NCBI GenBank assembly: GCA_012523875.1
Contig: JAAYSW010000215.1
Coordinates: 1 to 7,023, forward strand
Origin: Clostridiales bacterium
Lineage (GTDB): Bacteria > Bacillota > Clostridia > Oscillospirales > Ruminococcaceae
Reading direction: 5' to 3'
DNA: 7,023 bases
How positions within the stretch are numbered: position 1 is the stretch's first letter; the number at the start of each line of letters is the position of its first letter. The position numbers were made by a program, and so were the translations under genes. Shown here in pieces: positions 1 through 5,834 of the stretch. The notes beneath the pieces are model-generated. The model saw only the letters and a program-made list of their open reading frames with translations. It was not told the DNA's origin and searched no databases.

Positions 1-25
1 GAAAGTTGAGGCTGATTTTAAATGA
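1..25 (+). CDS. 3' end of an upstream gene (last codons only)
   Basis: Reading from base 2, the frame is open (K-V-E-A-D-F-K) and stops at TGA 23-25. That stop overlaps the shikimate kinase ATG at 22-24 as ATGA, an arrangement typical of translationally coupled genes in one operon. Seven residues are too few to identify the product. By context another aromatic-pathway enzyme is plausible, but that is a guess. A second frame is also open over this short stretch, so the call rests mainly on the ATGA overlap. Confidence 0.4.
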
Positions 26-525
26 CAATTTTTCTTTGCGGATTTATGGGTTGTGGAAAATCAACGGTAGGACGCATTCTAGCTAATTTGCTCGGTGTGG
101 GTTATGTCGATATGGATAATTATATTGAGGAAACAGAAAATATGACAATTGCAGAAATCTTTGAAAAAAAAGGTGAACAGCATTTCCGTATGCTCGAAAC
201 TAAGGCAATTGAAATACTCTCACAAAAACAAATGGTTATAGCCTGTGGTGGTGGGGCAATGCTCAACGATAAAAATGCTGAAATTGCAAATAAGGCTGGG
301 GTTGTGATTTTCCTCGACGTACCCTTCAACATTTGCTATAAACGCATTTCTGGTGATAGTAACCGTCCTCTTGTTGTTAATAATACAGTTGAATGGTTGG
401 AGAACTTATACAACAAACGATACCCAATATACAAGGCTAATTCCTCAATATCCGTAACCACCAGTGGAACGCCTAATGAAGTAGCTAGAAATATTTTCGA
501 GCTATTAACAAATAATAGAGGTTGA
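22..525 (+). CDS. aroK: Shikimate kinase
   Basis: The product phosphorylates shikimate with ATP to shikimate 3-phosphate, a step on the cytosolic route to chorismate. At 167 aa it is a normal single-domain length for the family. A P-loop GFMGCGKST lies at residues 7-15. The shikimate/Mg site DMD is at 30-32, an F-R-x-x-E element is around Arg56, and GGG at 76-78 follows a hydrophobic strand. The lid motif R-P-L is at 115-117 and an R-Y-P-I-Y element at 133-137. The ATG at 22 overlaps the stop of the preceding gene, and GAGG at 8-11 is a suitably spaced ribosome binding site. It overlaps or nearly abuts the next gene, so the two are probably co-transcribed. A run of eight A's at 164-171 does not break the frame. 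The identification is firm; aroK and aroL cannot be told apart from sequence alone. Confidence 0.95.
   Translation: MTIFLCGFMGCGKSTVGRILANLLGVGYVDMDNYIEETENMTIAEIFEKKGEQHFRMLETKAIEILSQKQMVIACGGGAMLNDKNAEIANKAGVVIFLDVPFNICYKRISGDSNRPLVVNNTVEWLENLYNKRYPIYKANSSISVTTSGTPNEVARNIFELLTNNRG
517..521 (+). promoter_or_regulatory. Ribosome binding site that decides the amidohydrolase start
   Basis: AGAGG at 517-521 lies 6 bases before ATG 528. The in-frame TTG at 522 would touch the site with no spacer, so ATG 528 is the better start. Confidence 0.65.
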
Positions 526-527
526 AA

Positions 528-1715
528 ATGATTATATATAATGTTAAAATAAAAACAATGGCTGATTTACAGATAGACAATGGCTGGGTCGAGGTTCGTA
601 ATGGAAAGATTCATGATATTGGTGAGGGTTCTCCTACCACTATCTCAAAGAATGATATTGATGGTGGGGGACAATTGCTGATTCCTGGCTTTGTTGATGC
701 CCATACCCATCTTGGAATTATAGAGAATGCAATTAGCTTTGAGGGTGATGATTGCAATGAGGCTAGCGACCCATTCACTCCACATGTCCGTGCGGTTGAT
801 GGCGTGAATCCTCTTGATTTCTGTTTTAAAGAGGCATATAAAAGAGGGATTACTTCCGTTGTTACTGCACCGGGAAGTGCAAATGCTATTGGTGGTGAAA
901 TTATTGCAATTAAAACCTATGGCAAGCGTATAGATGATATGGTTATTGGCAAAATTGGCATTAAGTTTGCACTTGGTGAAAATCCTAAATCAGTTTATAA
1001 TGATAAAAACCAAACCCCTATTACACGAATGGCAACAACTGCTATTATTCGTGAGGGGCTGTATAAAGCAAAAAAATATTATGATGATTTAGTAGCCTAT
1101 GAAAATGATAAGGAAAACCTTGAGCCACCTGAATATGATATAAAATCTGAGGCACTTACTTCAATTATAAGTAAAAAACAAAAGGCTCATTTTCACTGCC
1201 ATAGGGCTGATGATATTTTTACTGCAATTCGTATTGCAAATGAATTTGATCTTGATTTAGTCCTAATTCATGCAACTGAAGGACATCTTATTGCCGATAT
1301 TCTCGGAGAGGAAAATATCAGTGCAATTGTAGGGCCTGTTATTTGCGATAGATCGAAGCCAGAGTTAAAAGATCTAAATGAAAAAAATGCAAGTGAGTTG
1401 TTTAAGAATAATGTGAATATTTGTATTTGTACCGACCATCCCGTAGTTCCCATTCAGCATCTCCCAACATCCGCCGCTCTATGTGTAAAGGGTGGATTAT
1501 TATATGATGAAGCATTGCGTGCAATAACAATAAATCCAGCCAAAATTATCGGTATAGCTGATAGAGTTGGAAGTATTGAGGTCGGAAAGGATGCAGACTT
1601 GCAACTCTATAATACAGCAAATCCACTTGATATATTGAATGAACCAACCTTTGTTATGATTGATGGGAAGATAGTCAAGGGAGAAGGTCAAGGAACAAGG
1701 GGTTTCACCCCTTGA
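528..1715 (+). CDS. Metal-dependent amidohydrolase (imidazolonepropionase-like superfamily)
   Basis: This 395-aa protein has the full layout of the amidohydrolase superfamily: a short N-terminal beta segment, a TIM-barrel core and a C-terminal beta segment (A-D-L-Q-L-Y near 356). Candidate metal and catalytic residues are H59 and H61 in D-A-H-T-H-L-G, K154 in E-N-P-K (probable carboxylated lysine), H221/H223/H225 in H-F-H-C-H-R, H248 and H253 in I-H-A-T-E-G-H, and D303 in C-T-D-H-P. These motifs fit the branch that holds imidazolonepropionase and related cytosolic C-N hydrolases. The substrate cannot be read from sequence, and dipeptide or cyclic amide hydrolysis are both possible. ATG 528 is chosen over TTG 522 because AGAGG sits 6 bases upstream. 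It follows aroK directly and is probably in the same operon. Oddly, residues 387-395 and the stop codon are encoded inside a hairpin-forming repeat, so the natural C-terminus may have ended slightly earlier or been replaced. Confidence 0.88.
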   Translation: MIIYNVKIKTMADLQIDNGWVEVRNGKIHDIGEGSPTTISKNDIDGGGQLLIPGFVDAHTHLGIIENAISFEGDDCNEASDPFTPHVRAVDGVNPLDFCFKEAYKRGITSVVTAPGSANAIGGEIIAIKTYGKRIDDMVIGKIGIKFALGENPKSVYNDKNQTPITRMATTAIIREGLYKAKKYYDDLVAYENDKENLEPPEYDIKSEALTSIISKKQKAHFHCHRADDIFTAIRIANEFDLDLVLIHATEGHLIADILGEENISAIVGPVICDRSKPELKDLNEKNASELFKNNVNICICTDHPVVPIQHLPTSAALCVKGGLLYDEALRAITINPAKIIGIADRVGSIEVGKDADLQLYNTANPLDILNEPTFVMIDGKIVKGEGQGTRGFTP

Positions 1716-1717
1716 CC
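1686..1717 (+). repeat. Palindromic element overlapping the amidohydrolase stop codon
   Basis: CAAGGGGT (1696-1703) and ACCCCTTG (1707-1714) form a perfect 8-bp stem with a 3-base loop. GGTCAAGG (1686-1693) can instead pair perfectly with CCTTGACC (1710-1717), so the two stems exclude each other. The element codes for the last nine residues and the TGA. No T-tract follows, so it is not a standard intrinsic terminator. It looks like an inserted intergenic repeat, with possible roles in mRNA stability or weak termination. Confidence 0.7.
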
Positions 1718-1720
1718 CCG

Positions 1721-1747
1721 ACCAGCGTAGCACGCTGGACCGCAATT
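1721..1747 (+). repeat. AGC-loop hairpin repeat, copy A (downstream of the amidohydrolase)
   Basis: CCAGCGT (1722-1728), loop AGC and ACGCTGG (1732-1738) form a perfect 7-bp stem. With its flanks the 27-base element matches the reverse strand at 6878-6904 at 23 positions. Two of the four differences are the two sides of one stem pair (G-C here, A-T there), so the stem is preserved. It begins 6 bases after the amidohydrolase stop codon. Confidence 0.75.
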
Positions 1748-1804
1748 CATACATAATTATAGCATCCTACATTGGTAACCCCTTACTATATACAGGAGGA
1801 ATAA

Positions 1805-2647
1805 ATGAGAAATATTGATGTAAAAATAATTGAAGATACAGTCAGGGACTTATGTATTAAGGCTAACTTGCATCTCTCTAAAAGCCTTGAAGATAAAATA
1901 AAAGATAGCGTTAATATAGAAAAATCCCCCATTGGCCGTGAAATATTTATGGATTTAGCTAAAAATATTAAGCTTGCACGGGAGCAATGTATTCCAATAT
2001 GTCAGGATACAGGAATGGCAATTATCTTCATGGAAATAGGACAAGAAGTGCATTTTGAAAATGGAAACCTTGTAGATGCCATAAATAAAGGCGTTTCAAG
2101 GGGCTATATAGAGGGTTATCTGCGTTGCTCAATTGTATCCGACCCTCTTGAACGTGTGAATACTAATGATAATACTCCCGCTGTTATACATACATCAATA
2201 GTTGAAGGGGATAAGGTGAAAATTAATGTTTGTCCAAAAGGCTTTGGAAGCGAAAATATGTCGGCATTAAAAATGTTCACGCCTTCTGCTACTACTGATG
2301 AAATAATTAATTTCGTTGTTAATAGCGTTTCTACTGCTGGAAGTAATCCATGTCCTCCCATTATAGTAGGTGTCGGTATTGGTGGAAGTTTTGAATATTC
2401 CGCTTATCTTGCTAAAAAAGCATTATGTCGGGATTTATCCATTAGAAATCCTAAACCTTTGTATGCTGATTTAGAGCTAAAAATGCTTGAGAAAATTAAT
2501 CAGCTTGGTATTGGTCCACAAGGCTTTGGCGGCAGCGTTACCGCACTTGGAGTTAATATAGAAGAATACGCCACCCATATTGCAGGACTTCCTGTTGCTG
2601 TAAATATAGGTTGTCATGTAACTAGACACGCATCCGTTATAATCTAA
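1805..2647 (+). CDS. Class I fumarate/L(+)-tartrate hydratase, alpha subunit
   Basis: This is the alpha (N-terminal) subunit of a two-subunit, iron-sulfur class I hydro-lyase that adds or removes water on fumarate/malate or tartrate. Its 280 aa is the normal alpha length. The three expected [4Fe-4S] cysteines are visible: C66 in P-I-C-Q-D-T-G, C183 in S-N-P-C-P-P and C270 in N-I-G-C-H-V-T-R-H. K-G-F-G-S-E-N at 145-151, the G-V-G-I-G-G stretch at 189-194 and G-P-Q-G-F-G-G at 237-243 are also family signatures. AGGAGG at 1794-1799, 5 bases before ATG 1805, fixes the start. The beta subunit normally encoded just downstream is absent; an MNT/HEPN pair begins 28 bases later. Without beta the enzyme should not be complete, so beta must be elsewhere or the locus has been rearranged. 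Fumarate versus tartrate specificity cannot be decided here, so no symbol is given. Confidence 0.88.
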   Translation: MRNIDVKIIEDTVRDLCIKANLHLSKSLEDKIKDSVNIEKSPIGREIFMDLAKNIKLAREQCIPICQDTGMAIIFMEIGQEVHFENGNLVDAINKGVSRGYIEGYLRCSIVSDPLERVNTNDNTPAVIHTSIVEGDKVKINVCPKGFGSENMSALKMFTPSATTDEIINFVVNSVSTAGSNPCPPIIVGVGIGGSFEYSAYLAKKALCRDLSIRNPKPLYADLELKMLEKINQLGIGPQGFGGSVTALGVNIEEYATHIAGLPVAVNIGCHVTRHASVII

Positions 2648-2675
2648 AGATTTAGGTGAATTAAGGAGTGATGAT

Positions 2676-2984
2676 ATGATTGATACGACAAAAATCAGAA
2701 TAATAGCTGATGTAATCGTTAAAATCTGTTCCCCTTTAAAAATATTTCTAATAAGTAATAAAGTAAATATCTCTGGCGAGGTTACGAGCTTTAAATTATG
2801 CCTTATAGTTGATGATAGTGTAGCTAGTGTTTCAGAACTTGAATGTCAGCTATATATGGGTATAGATAGCGATATCCCGTTTGACCTTGTTATCTACAAA
2901 GAATCAGAATGGAATGATTTAAAAGATGATATTGGTACTTTCGCATGGAAAATAAGTAATTCGGGGACATTGCTTTATGAGTAG
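2676..2984 (+). CDS. MNT-type nucleotidyltransferase-like protein, active-site residues lost
   Basis: This 102-aa protein matches my memory of the small minimal nucleotidyltransferase partners of HEPN proteins, most clearly in its second half: I-D-S-D-I-P-F-D-L-V-I-Y (63-74), E-W-N-D-L-K (78-83) and G-T-F-A-W-K-I-x(3)-G-x-L-L-Y-E to the end. In active members the first half carries F-G-S and, after nine residues, S-D-x-D. Aligned without gaps, this protein has L-I-S at 25-27 and T-S-F-K at 37-40, so the glycine and both catalytic aspartates are replaced (Ser38, Lys40). Only the third acidic position, D70 in P-F-D-L-V, remains. I infer it cannot transfer nucleotides but may still fold and bind its partner. 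AAGGAG at 2663-2668 sets the ATG. It overlaps the HEPN gene by 8 bases, as expected for a coupled antitoxin-toxin pair. The frame is intact. Confidence 0.75.
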   Translation: MIDTTKIRIIADVIVKICSPLKIFLISNKVNISGEVTSFKLCLIVDDSVASVSELECQLYMGIDSDIPFDLVIYKESEWNDLKDDIGTFAWKISNSGTLLYE

Positions 2985-3417
2985 GGGATATAAAGGAAGC
3001 GACAGCAGAAGATATTTTGATTGGCTTTTCAATGCAAATATTGATTATCTTTCTGCAAGACATCTTATTGATGATGAAAGATGTTATAGCATTGTGGCTT
3101 TCCATTGTCAACAGTGCATCGAAAAAGCACTTAAAGGCTATCTACTCTTTAAAAAGAATAAGTTATTTGATGGGCATAACTTAACTTGGCTTTGTAAACA
3201 GGCTACACAAATTGACGGGAATTTCTCACAATGGCTTGTAAAATGTGCAAATCTTAACCGTTATTATATAGAAACGAGGTATCCTGCTGATATTCCTCTT
3301 GAGATTGATACGGAAACGGTTACTGATTTAATTGAATCGACTGGACAGATGCTTAATCTTATTTCTGAGAAAATTAGATTTGATTTTTTAAGCTATCATA
3401 GAAAGAAAAGTTTTTGA
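2977..3417 (+). CDS. HEPN-domain protein, partner of the MNT-like protein
   Basis: This 146-aa, mostly helical protein has the HEPN signature of MNT-associated proteins: Y-F-D-W-L at 13-17, A-F-H-C-Q-Q-C-I-E-K-A-L-K at 41-53, D-G-H-N-L-T-W-L-C at 65-73 and L-N-R-Y-Y-I-E-T-R-Y-P at 93-103. Related HEPN/MNT pairs act as toxin-antitoxin modules, where HEPN is an RNase or translation poison and the MNT protein neutralises it, often by modifying it. The common R-x(4-6)-H nuclease motif is not seen; R35 and H43 are seven residues apart and R95 has no following His. RNase activity is therefore uncertain. The start ATG lies inside the last codons of the MNT-like gene, with GGGG at 2963-2966 upstream. 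The last codons (K-S-F) and the stop come from a 24-base intergenic repeat. Confidence 0.8.
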   Translation: MSRGYKGSDSRRYFDWLFNANIDYLSARHLIDDERCYSIVAFHCQQCIEKALKGYLLFKKNKLFDGHNLTWLCKQATQIDGNFSQWLVKCANLNRYYIETRYPADIPLEIDTETVTDLIESTGQMLNLISEKIRFDFLSYHRKKSF

Positions 3418-3429
3418 TTAAACTTTTTT
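3406..3429 (+). repeat. 24-base AT-rich hairpin repeat, copy 1
   Basis: This is an exact direct copy of 3484-3507. AAAAGTTT (3406-3413) and AAACTTTT (3420-3427) pair around a 6-base loop and the T-run extends to 3429, so it could act as a weak terminator. It contains the HEPN stop codon at 3415-3417. Confidence 0.75.
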
Positions 3430-3431
3430 CA

Positions 3432-3446
3432 GCGGCAAGCTGCCGC
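3432..3446 (+). repeat. AGC-loop hairpin downstream of the HEPN gene
   Basis: GCGGCA (3432-3437), loop AGC and TGCCGC (3441-3446) form a 6-bp GC-rich stem. The stem sequence differs from the copies near 1721 and 6878, but the loop, the sense orientation after a stop codon and a following TGCATTTTAGG (compare CGCATTTTCGG after the 6878-6904 copy) are shared. No T-tract follows at once. Confidence 0.6.
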
Positions 3447-3483
3447 CTGCATTTTAGGATTTTTCCTTTATACAAATCAATTT

Positions 3484-3517
3484 AAAAGTTTTTGATTAAA
3501 CTTTTTTTAAAAAGTTT
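3484..3517 (+). repeat. 24-base AT-rich repeat, copy 2, with a third overlapping arm
   Basis: Positions 3484-3507 repeat 3406-3429 exactly. Here a third arm, AAAAAGTTT (3509-3517), follows, so AAACTTTTT (3498-3506) can pair either with the AAAAGTTT before it or with the arm after it. The element resembles an abundant intergenic repeat of clostridial genomes as I recall it, which is recollection and not a search. Confidence 0.65.
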
Positions 3518-3526
3518 AGCGGAGTT

Positions 3527-3582
3527 TGAGGTGGCAACCTCATAGCCGTAGGCTTGTTGGCAACCTCATAGCCGTAGGCTTG
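3527..3582 (+). repeat. Two tandem copies of a 25-base unit, with small hairpins
   Basis: A 25-base unit starting TGGCAACCTC and ending GTAGGCTTG occurs at 3532-3556 and 3558-3582, identical and separated by one base. Each copy contains AGCC-GTA-GGCT. TGAGGT (3527-3532) pairs with ACCTCA (3537-3542) around GGCA. This looks like a recent tandem duplication of part of an intergenic repeat. Confidence 0.75.
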
Positions 3583-3591
3583 GCGGCATAG

Positions 3592-3628
3592 AAAAACCAC
3601 TCAGTATTTTACTCTGGGTGGTTTTTTT
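3592..3628. terminator. Probably bidirectional intrinsic terminator between converging units
   Basis: AACCACTCAG (3595-3604) pairs with CTGGGTGGTT (3614-3623) over 10 bp with one G-U pair and a 9-base loop. Seven T's (3622-3628) follow on the + strand. Five A's (3592-3596) precede the stem and give a T-tract for - strand transcription. It can therefore end both the MNT/HEPN transcript and the phage-derived operon, whose last stop is at 3724. Confidence 0.85.
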
Positions 3629-3636
3629 GGGGTCAG

Positions 3637-3649
3637 CACCAAAGTGGTG
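3637..3649. repeat. Short perfect palindrome
   Basis: CACCA (3637-3641), loop AAG, TGGTG (3645-3649). A GGGGTCA just before it recalls the TGACCCC that precedes the hairpin at 1721. It may be a decayed fragment of the same repeat system; function unknown. Confidence 0.4.
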
Positions 3650-3723
3650 AGCAGACGGTTCGCTAAAATAATTTTTCACTTAACTGCCCCAATACTATAT
3701 TATATACAAATTTCCTAAGAGCG
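3650..3723. other. Remainder of the 3418-3723 gene-free stretch
   Basis: No open frame of note, promoter or structured RNA is apparent here. With the repeats and terminator listed before it, this completes the 306-base gap between the two converging gene blocks. Confidence 0.5.
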
Positions 3724-4656
3724 TTACACATTAAAAAAGCTATCATAATATGCATAACATTTTGTAGATATTCCTTTTGGATTTCCGCTTACTTCAATTT
3801 TATTTATTCGTGCGTTTGTGATAACTCCATCAATTACAAGAATATCGCTTAAATCCTCTCCACCATAGCCATTATACTCACCATAGTATGAGAAAAATCC
3901 TCTCATGCAGTGTGCAATTCTGTAAACCAGTGCATCCTGTGGGGAATATAAATACTGTCTATCAATATCTATATGTTTGTGCCGAACAATATTTCTGCTA
4001 TATGCGACTGGGTTTGAGAGGTTATATACGCTGTAATCCCCATTAATATCCTGCATATGATAATCGCTGATAATTCTAGTATAATCATTTACAATACCAT
4101 ATGAAAGCATATTTTCATTATTAAGACTTACTTTTTTAGGGTTTTCTTTAGGAGATATGCGTACAGTATTCGTACCCTCAATATAAGGATATGTCCCTAA
4201 AAGCTTATAACTTAAATTTGCAATAGAGTCCCACATATTTGAGTTGTTCCTAATAAAAATATAATTTTGGGTGTTAGAGTTATTTTCATGCGTTACATTT
4301 GGGATATTAATAAAACTTCCCATGAGAGAATTGAGCGATACATTTGGTTTAAGTCCCGGTTCAAGCTGATTCTGTATGAGCATTGATGTAAACCCCTTTG
4401 AGCTAAGTCTTACTACTATCCTTCCAACCTGTTCCGTACAAAAATCAATTTTATCAATAATCCCATGATGCACCCTCTTATCATCAATATAAAATGATAC
4501 CTCTTTAGGATTTGCGACTGTAGTATTAAAACTAAACACCGCATTAAGATGCGTATATGGGGTATAGGATTCCTTTTCAAAATTAAATGAAAAACAGTCA
4601 TTAGAAGAATATACATTACCATTTACATTCGTCAGTTCAAGTCTTACTGTCGGCAT
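3724..4656 (-). CDS. Phage baseplate-hub-like tail protein
   Basis: This is the last gene of the phage-derived operon, 310 aa. It has beta-rich N- and C-terminal parts and a middle section that resembles tail-hub proteins (gpD/gp27/XkdQ-like): F-Y-I-D-D-K at 55-60, G-I-I-D-K-I-D at 65-71, then V-V-R-L-S-S-K-G-F-T-S-M-L-I-Q-N-Q-L-E-P-G at 81-101, a pattern used in hubs where a strand runs into a helix ending in E-P. In a phage this protein forms the trimeric base of the tail and carries the spike. No signal peptide or membrane segment is visible. The start ATG shares one base with the stop of the preceding gene (TAATG), and GGAGG lies 4 bases upstream. No spike, wedge or tail-fibre gene follows. 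The assignment rests on pattern and position, so it could be another beta-rich tail component. Confidence 0.6.
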   Translation of the reverse strand: MPTVRLELTNVNGNVYSSNDCFSFNFEKESYTPYTHLNAVFSFNTTVANPKEVSFYIDDKRVHHGIIDKIDFCTEQVGRIVVRLSSKGFTSMLIQNQLEPGLKPNVSLNSLMGSFINIPNVTHENNSNTQNYIFIRNNSNMWDSIANLSYKLLGTYPYIEGTNTVRISPKENPKKVSLNNENMLSYGIVNDYTRIISDYHMQDINGDYSVYNLSNPVAYSRNIVRHKHIDIDRQYLYSPQDALVYRIAHCMRGFFSYYGEYNGYGGEDLSDILVIDGVITNARINKIEVSGNPKGISTKCYAYYDSFFNV

Positions 4657-5042
4657 TATTCCTCCACCTCCGTAATACTGTTTTTTGTGATAAATATTAA
4701 CTCATACTCAGAAAAATGGTTATCTATTGACTCATTACAAATAAATTTTGATAAATAAAGTCCTGAAAACCTCATACGATTAAAACTAAAGGAAAAACTT
4801 GTTCTTCCATTGGTAAACCCATTCAAAATAGGGGCTATTGGCGTTTGACTTTGATGGAATTTACCCTTAATTGTTATTATAGATGGTTTTATCCCCTGAT
4901 TTTGAAGAATAATAGAACCATTCACAGTTGGCTTGCTAATAAAAGATGCTGATGATTCTATTCTATATGATGAAATTACAAAAACAAACGAACCGAACGG
5001 TATGCTATATGAAGTGTTTTTTACTTCCACGGTATGTGGCAT
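4656..5042 (-). CDS. Small beta-rich phage tail-like protein
   Basis: This 128-aa protein has alternating hydrophobic strands typical of tail tube, distal-tail or baseplate proteins: I-I-T-I-K-G-K-F at 55-62, T-S-F-S-F-S-F at 81-87 and Y-E-L-I-F-I-T at 113-119. I do not recognise a specific family. The place between a terminator-like protein and a hub-like protein suggests a tail tip or tube-end role, by inference. GGAGG is 7 bases before ATG 5042. The gap from the upstream gene is 13 bases, and the stop overlaps the hub gene's ATG by one base, so the two are almost certainly translated together. It is shorter than LysM-type tail proteins usually found next to hubs. Confidence 0.55.
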   Translation of the reverse strand: MPHTVEVKNTSYSIPFGSFVFVISSYRIESSASFISKPTVNGSIILQNQGIKPSIITIKGKFHQSQTPIAPILNGFTNGRTSFSFSFNRMRFSGLYLSKFICNESIDNHFSEYELIFITKNSITEVEE

Positions 5043-5055
5043 TTTAATCCTCCCT

Positions 5056-5460
5056 TCAATTTTGAAACATCATGCTTGTATTAATTGTAAACTCCGAATA
5101 TAATTGTAATTTTCTTATTTTATGATTAAATTCAAGAGGCTTTGTGTAAATTTTATCAGCATAAACTAAATTTAAAAGCCTATCTAAAATAATGGCATCA
5201 AAATATTCATACAGAGCCTTATAACCCTTTTCTACATCAGAAATTATATTAACACTGAATACAACCTTTGTAGAATATACCTTTGATAAAGACATTTGAT
5301 ACGGTGATTCAGAAATGATTTCCTTTATCCCAATTGTAACATAAGGTTCCTTGTTTTGTTTCTCAATGAGAGTTTGCTGATATTCATTAAATATATTTTG
5401 CCCATCCTCACCCCTGAGAATTTCCTGTATCCTTTCTAATAAATCATAAACAGAATTCAA
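5056..5460 (-). CDS. Phage tail-terminator/completion-like protein
   Basis: At 134 aa this has the size and layout of small tail-completion proteins: an N-terminal helix (V-Y-D-L-L-E-R-I-Q-E-I-L), an extended strand around P-Y-V-T-I-G-I (39-45), another strand V-V-F-S-V-N-I (67-73) and then a long helix with Y-K-A-L-Y-E-Y-F-D. In phages such a protein caps the tail tube and joins it to the head. The start is TTG 5460: GGAGGG at 5467-5472 is 6 bases upstream and no ATG lies close in frame. That ribosome binding site overlaps the stop of the preceding gene. No sequence motif is diagnostic, so this is a call from secondary structure pattern and gene order. Confidence 0.55.
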   Translation of the reverse strand: MNSVYDLLERIQEILRGEDGQNIFNEYQQTLIEKQNKEPYVTIGIKEIISESPYQMSLSKVYSTKVVFSVNIISDVEKGYKALYEYFDAIILDRLLNLVYADKIYTKPLEFNHKIRKLQLYSEFTINTSMMFQN

Positions 5461-5466
5461 TATAAT

Positions 5467-5472
5467 CCCTCC
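5467..5472 (-). promoter_or_regulatory. Ribosome binding site supporting a TTG start
   Basis: On the - strand GGAGGG lies 6 bases before TTG 5460, the only reasonable start for the terminator-like gene. Its last base on the + strand (5472) is part of the upstream stop codon. Confidence 0.65.
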
Positions 5473-5822
5473 TAAACATTGAGAAATGTGAAGTCGGTAT
5501 CATTAATAAGATCCTTTATGCTCGCCCAATATTCACGAACAAGTGAATTAGCAAAATCAAGCTGTTGGGCACCATTGCTCATCTGTGCAACCGCTCCTGC
5601 AAAGGTATAGCGTAACCTATCCCTTGCTGCAAGAATTTGAGTATATCTTAAATTAGCAATCGCTGCACATAAAAATGATAAGCGTTCATCCTCTAAATTA
5701 ACATCAGCTTTAAGCCGATTTTTCACTTCTGTAATAGCAGAATTAATTAATGGAATATATGATTTAGCCTCTGGTTCACCTGAAAAAAGTGTGAACAGCG
5801 AAATAATACTATTTATATTCAT
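5472..5822 (-). CDS. Helical phage head-tail connector-like protein
   Basis: From ATG 5822 this is a 116-aa, nearly all-helical protein. Helices rich in Ala and Leu (S-F-L-C-A-A-I-A-N-L-R-Y, A-A-R-D-R-L-R-Y) are followed by a helical C-terminus ending F-T-F-L-N-V. This matches the general form of the head-tail connector (gp6/gp15, XkdH-like) proteins that sit between protease/capsid and tail-completion genes. A TTG two codons upstream (5828) would touch the G-run at 5829-5834; ATG 5822 has a 6-base spacer and is preferred. It starts almost at once after the protease-like gene. In known phages a major capsid gene lies between these two; none is here. Confidence 0.6.
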   Translation of the reverse strand: MNINSIISLFTLFSGEPEAKSYIPLINSAITEVKNRLKADVNLEDERLSFLCAAIANLRYTQILAARDRLRYTFAGAVAQMSNGAQQLDFANSLVREYWASIKDLINDTDFTFLNV

Positions 5823-5828
5823 ATTCAA

Positions 5829-5834
5829 CCCCCC
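5829..5834 (-). promoter_or_regulatory. G-run ribosome binding site that decides the connector start
   Basis: Six G's on the - strand, overlapping the last base of the upstream TAG stop, lie 6 bases before ATG 5822 and directly against TTG 5828, favouring the ATG. Confidence 0.5.

Noticed and set aside
164..171. Run of eight A's as a frameshift or slippage site in aroK
   Set aside because: The frame is intact on both sides and the protein is full length with all motifs in order; there is no sign of recoding.
1721..1738. Intrinsic terminator after the amidohydrolase
   Set aside because: The stem is good but no T-tract follows, and a related copy occurs elsewhere as a repeat; it is kept as a repeat hairpin only.
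1500..1754. Open frame on the - strand over the amidohydrolase 3' end
   Set aside because: It is antisense to a well-supported enzyme gene and runs through the repeat hairpins; the peptide looks random.
1748..1793. Sigma-70 promoter for the hydratase gene
   Set aside because: The AT-rich spacer has no pair of hexamers at acceptable spacing, so I do not report one.
2890..3111. Open frame on the - strand across the MNT-like/HEPN junction
   Set aside because: It is antisense to two genes with clear family motifs and an 8-base overlap; no independent support.
3532..3582. Possible CRISPR array
   Set aside because: Only two units separated by a single base, with no spacers and no cas genes; it is a tandem duplication.
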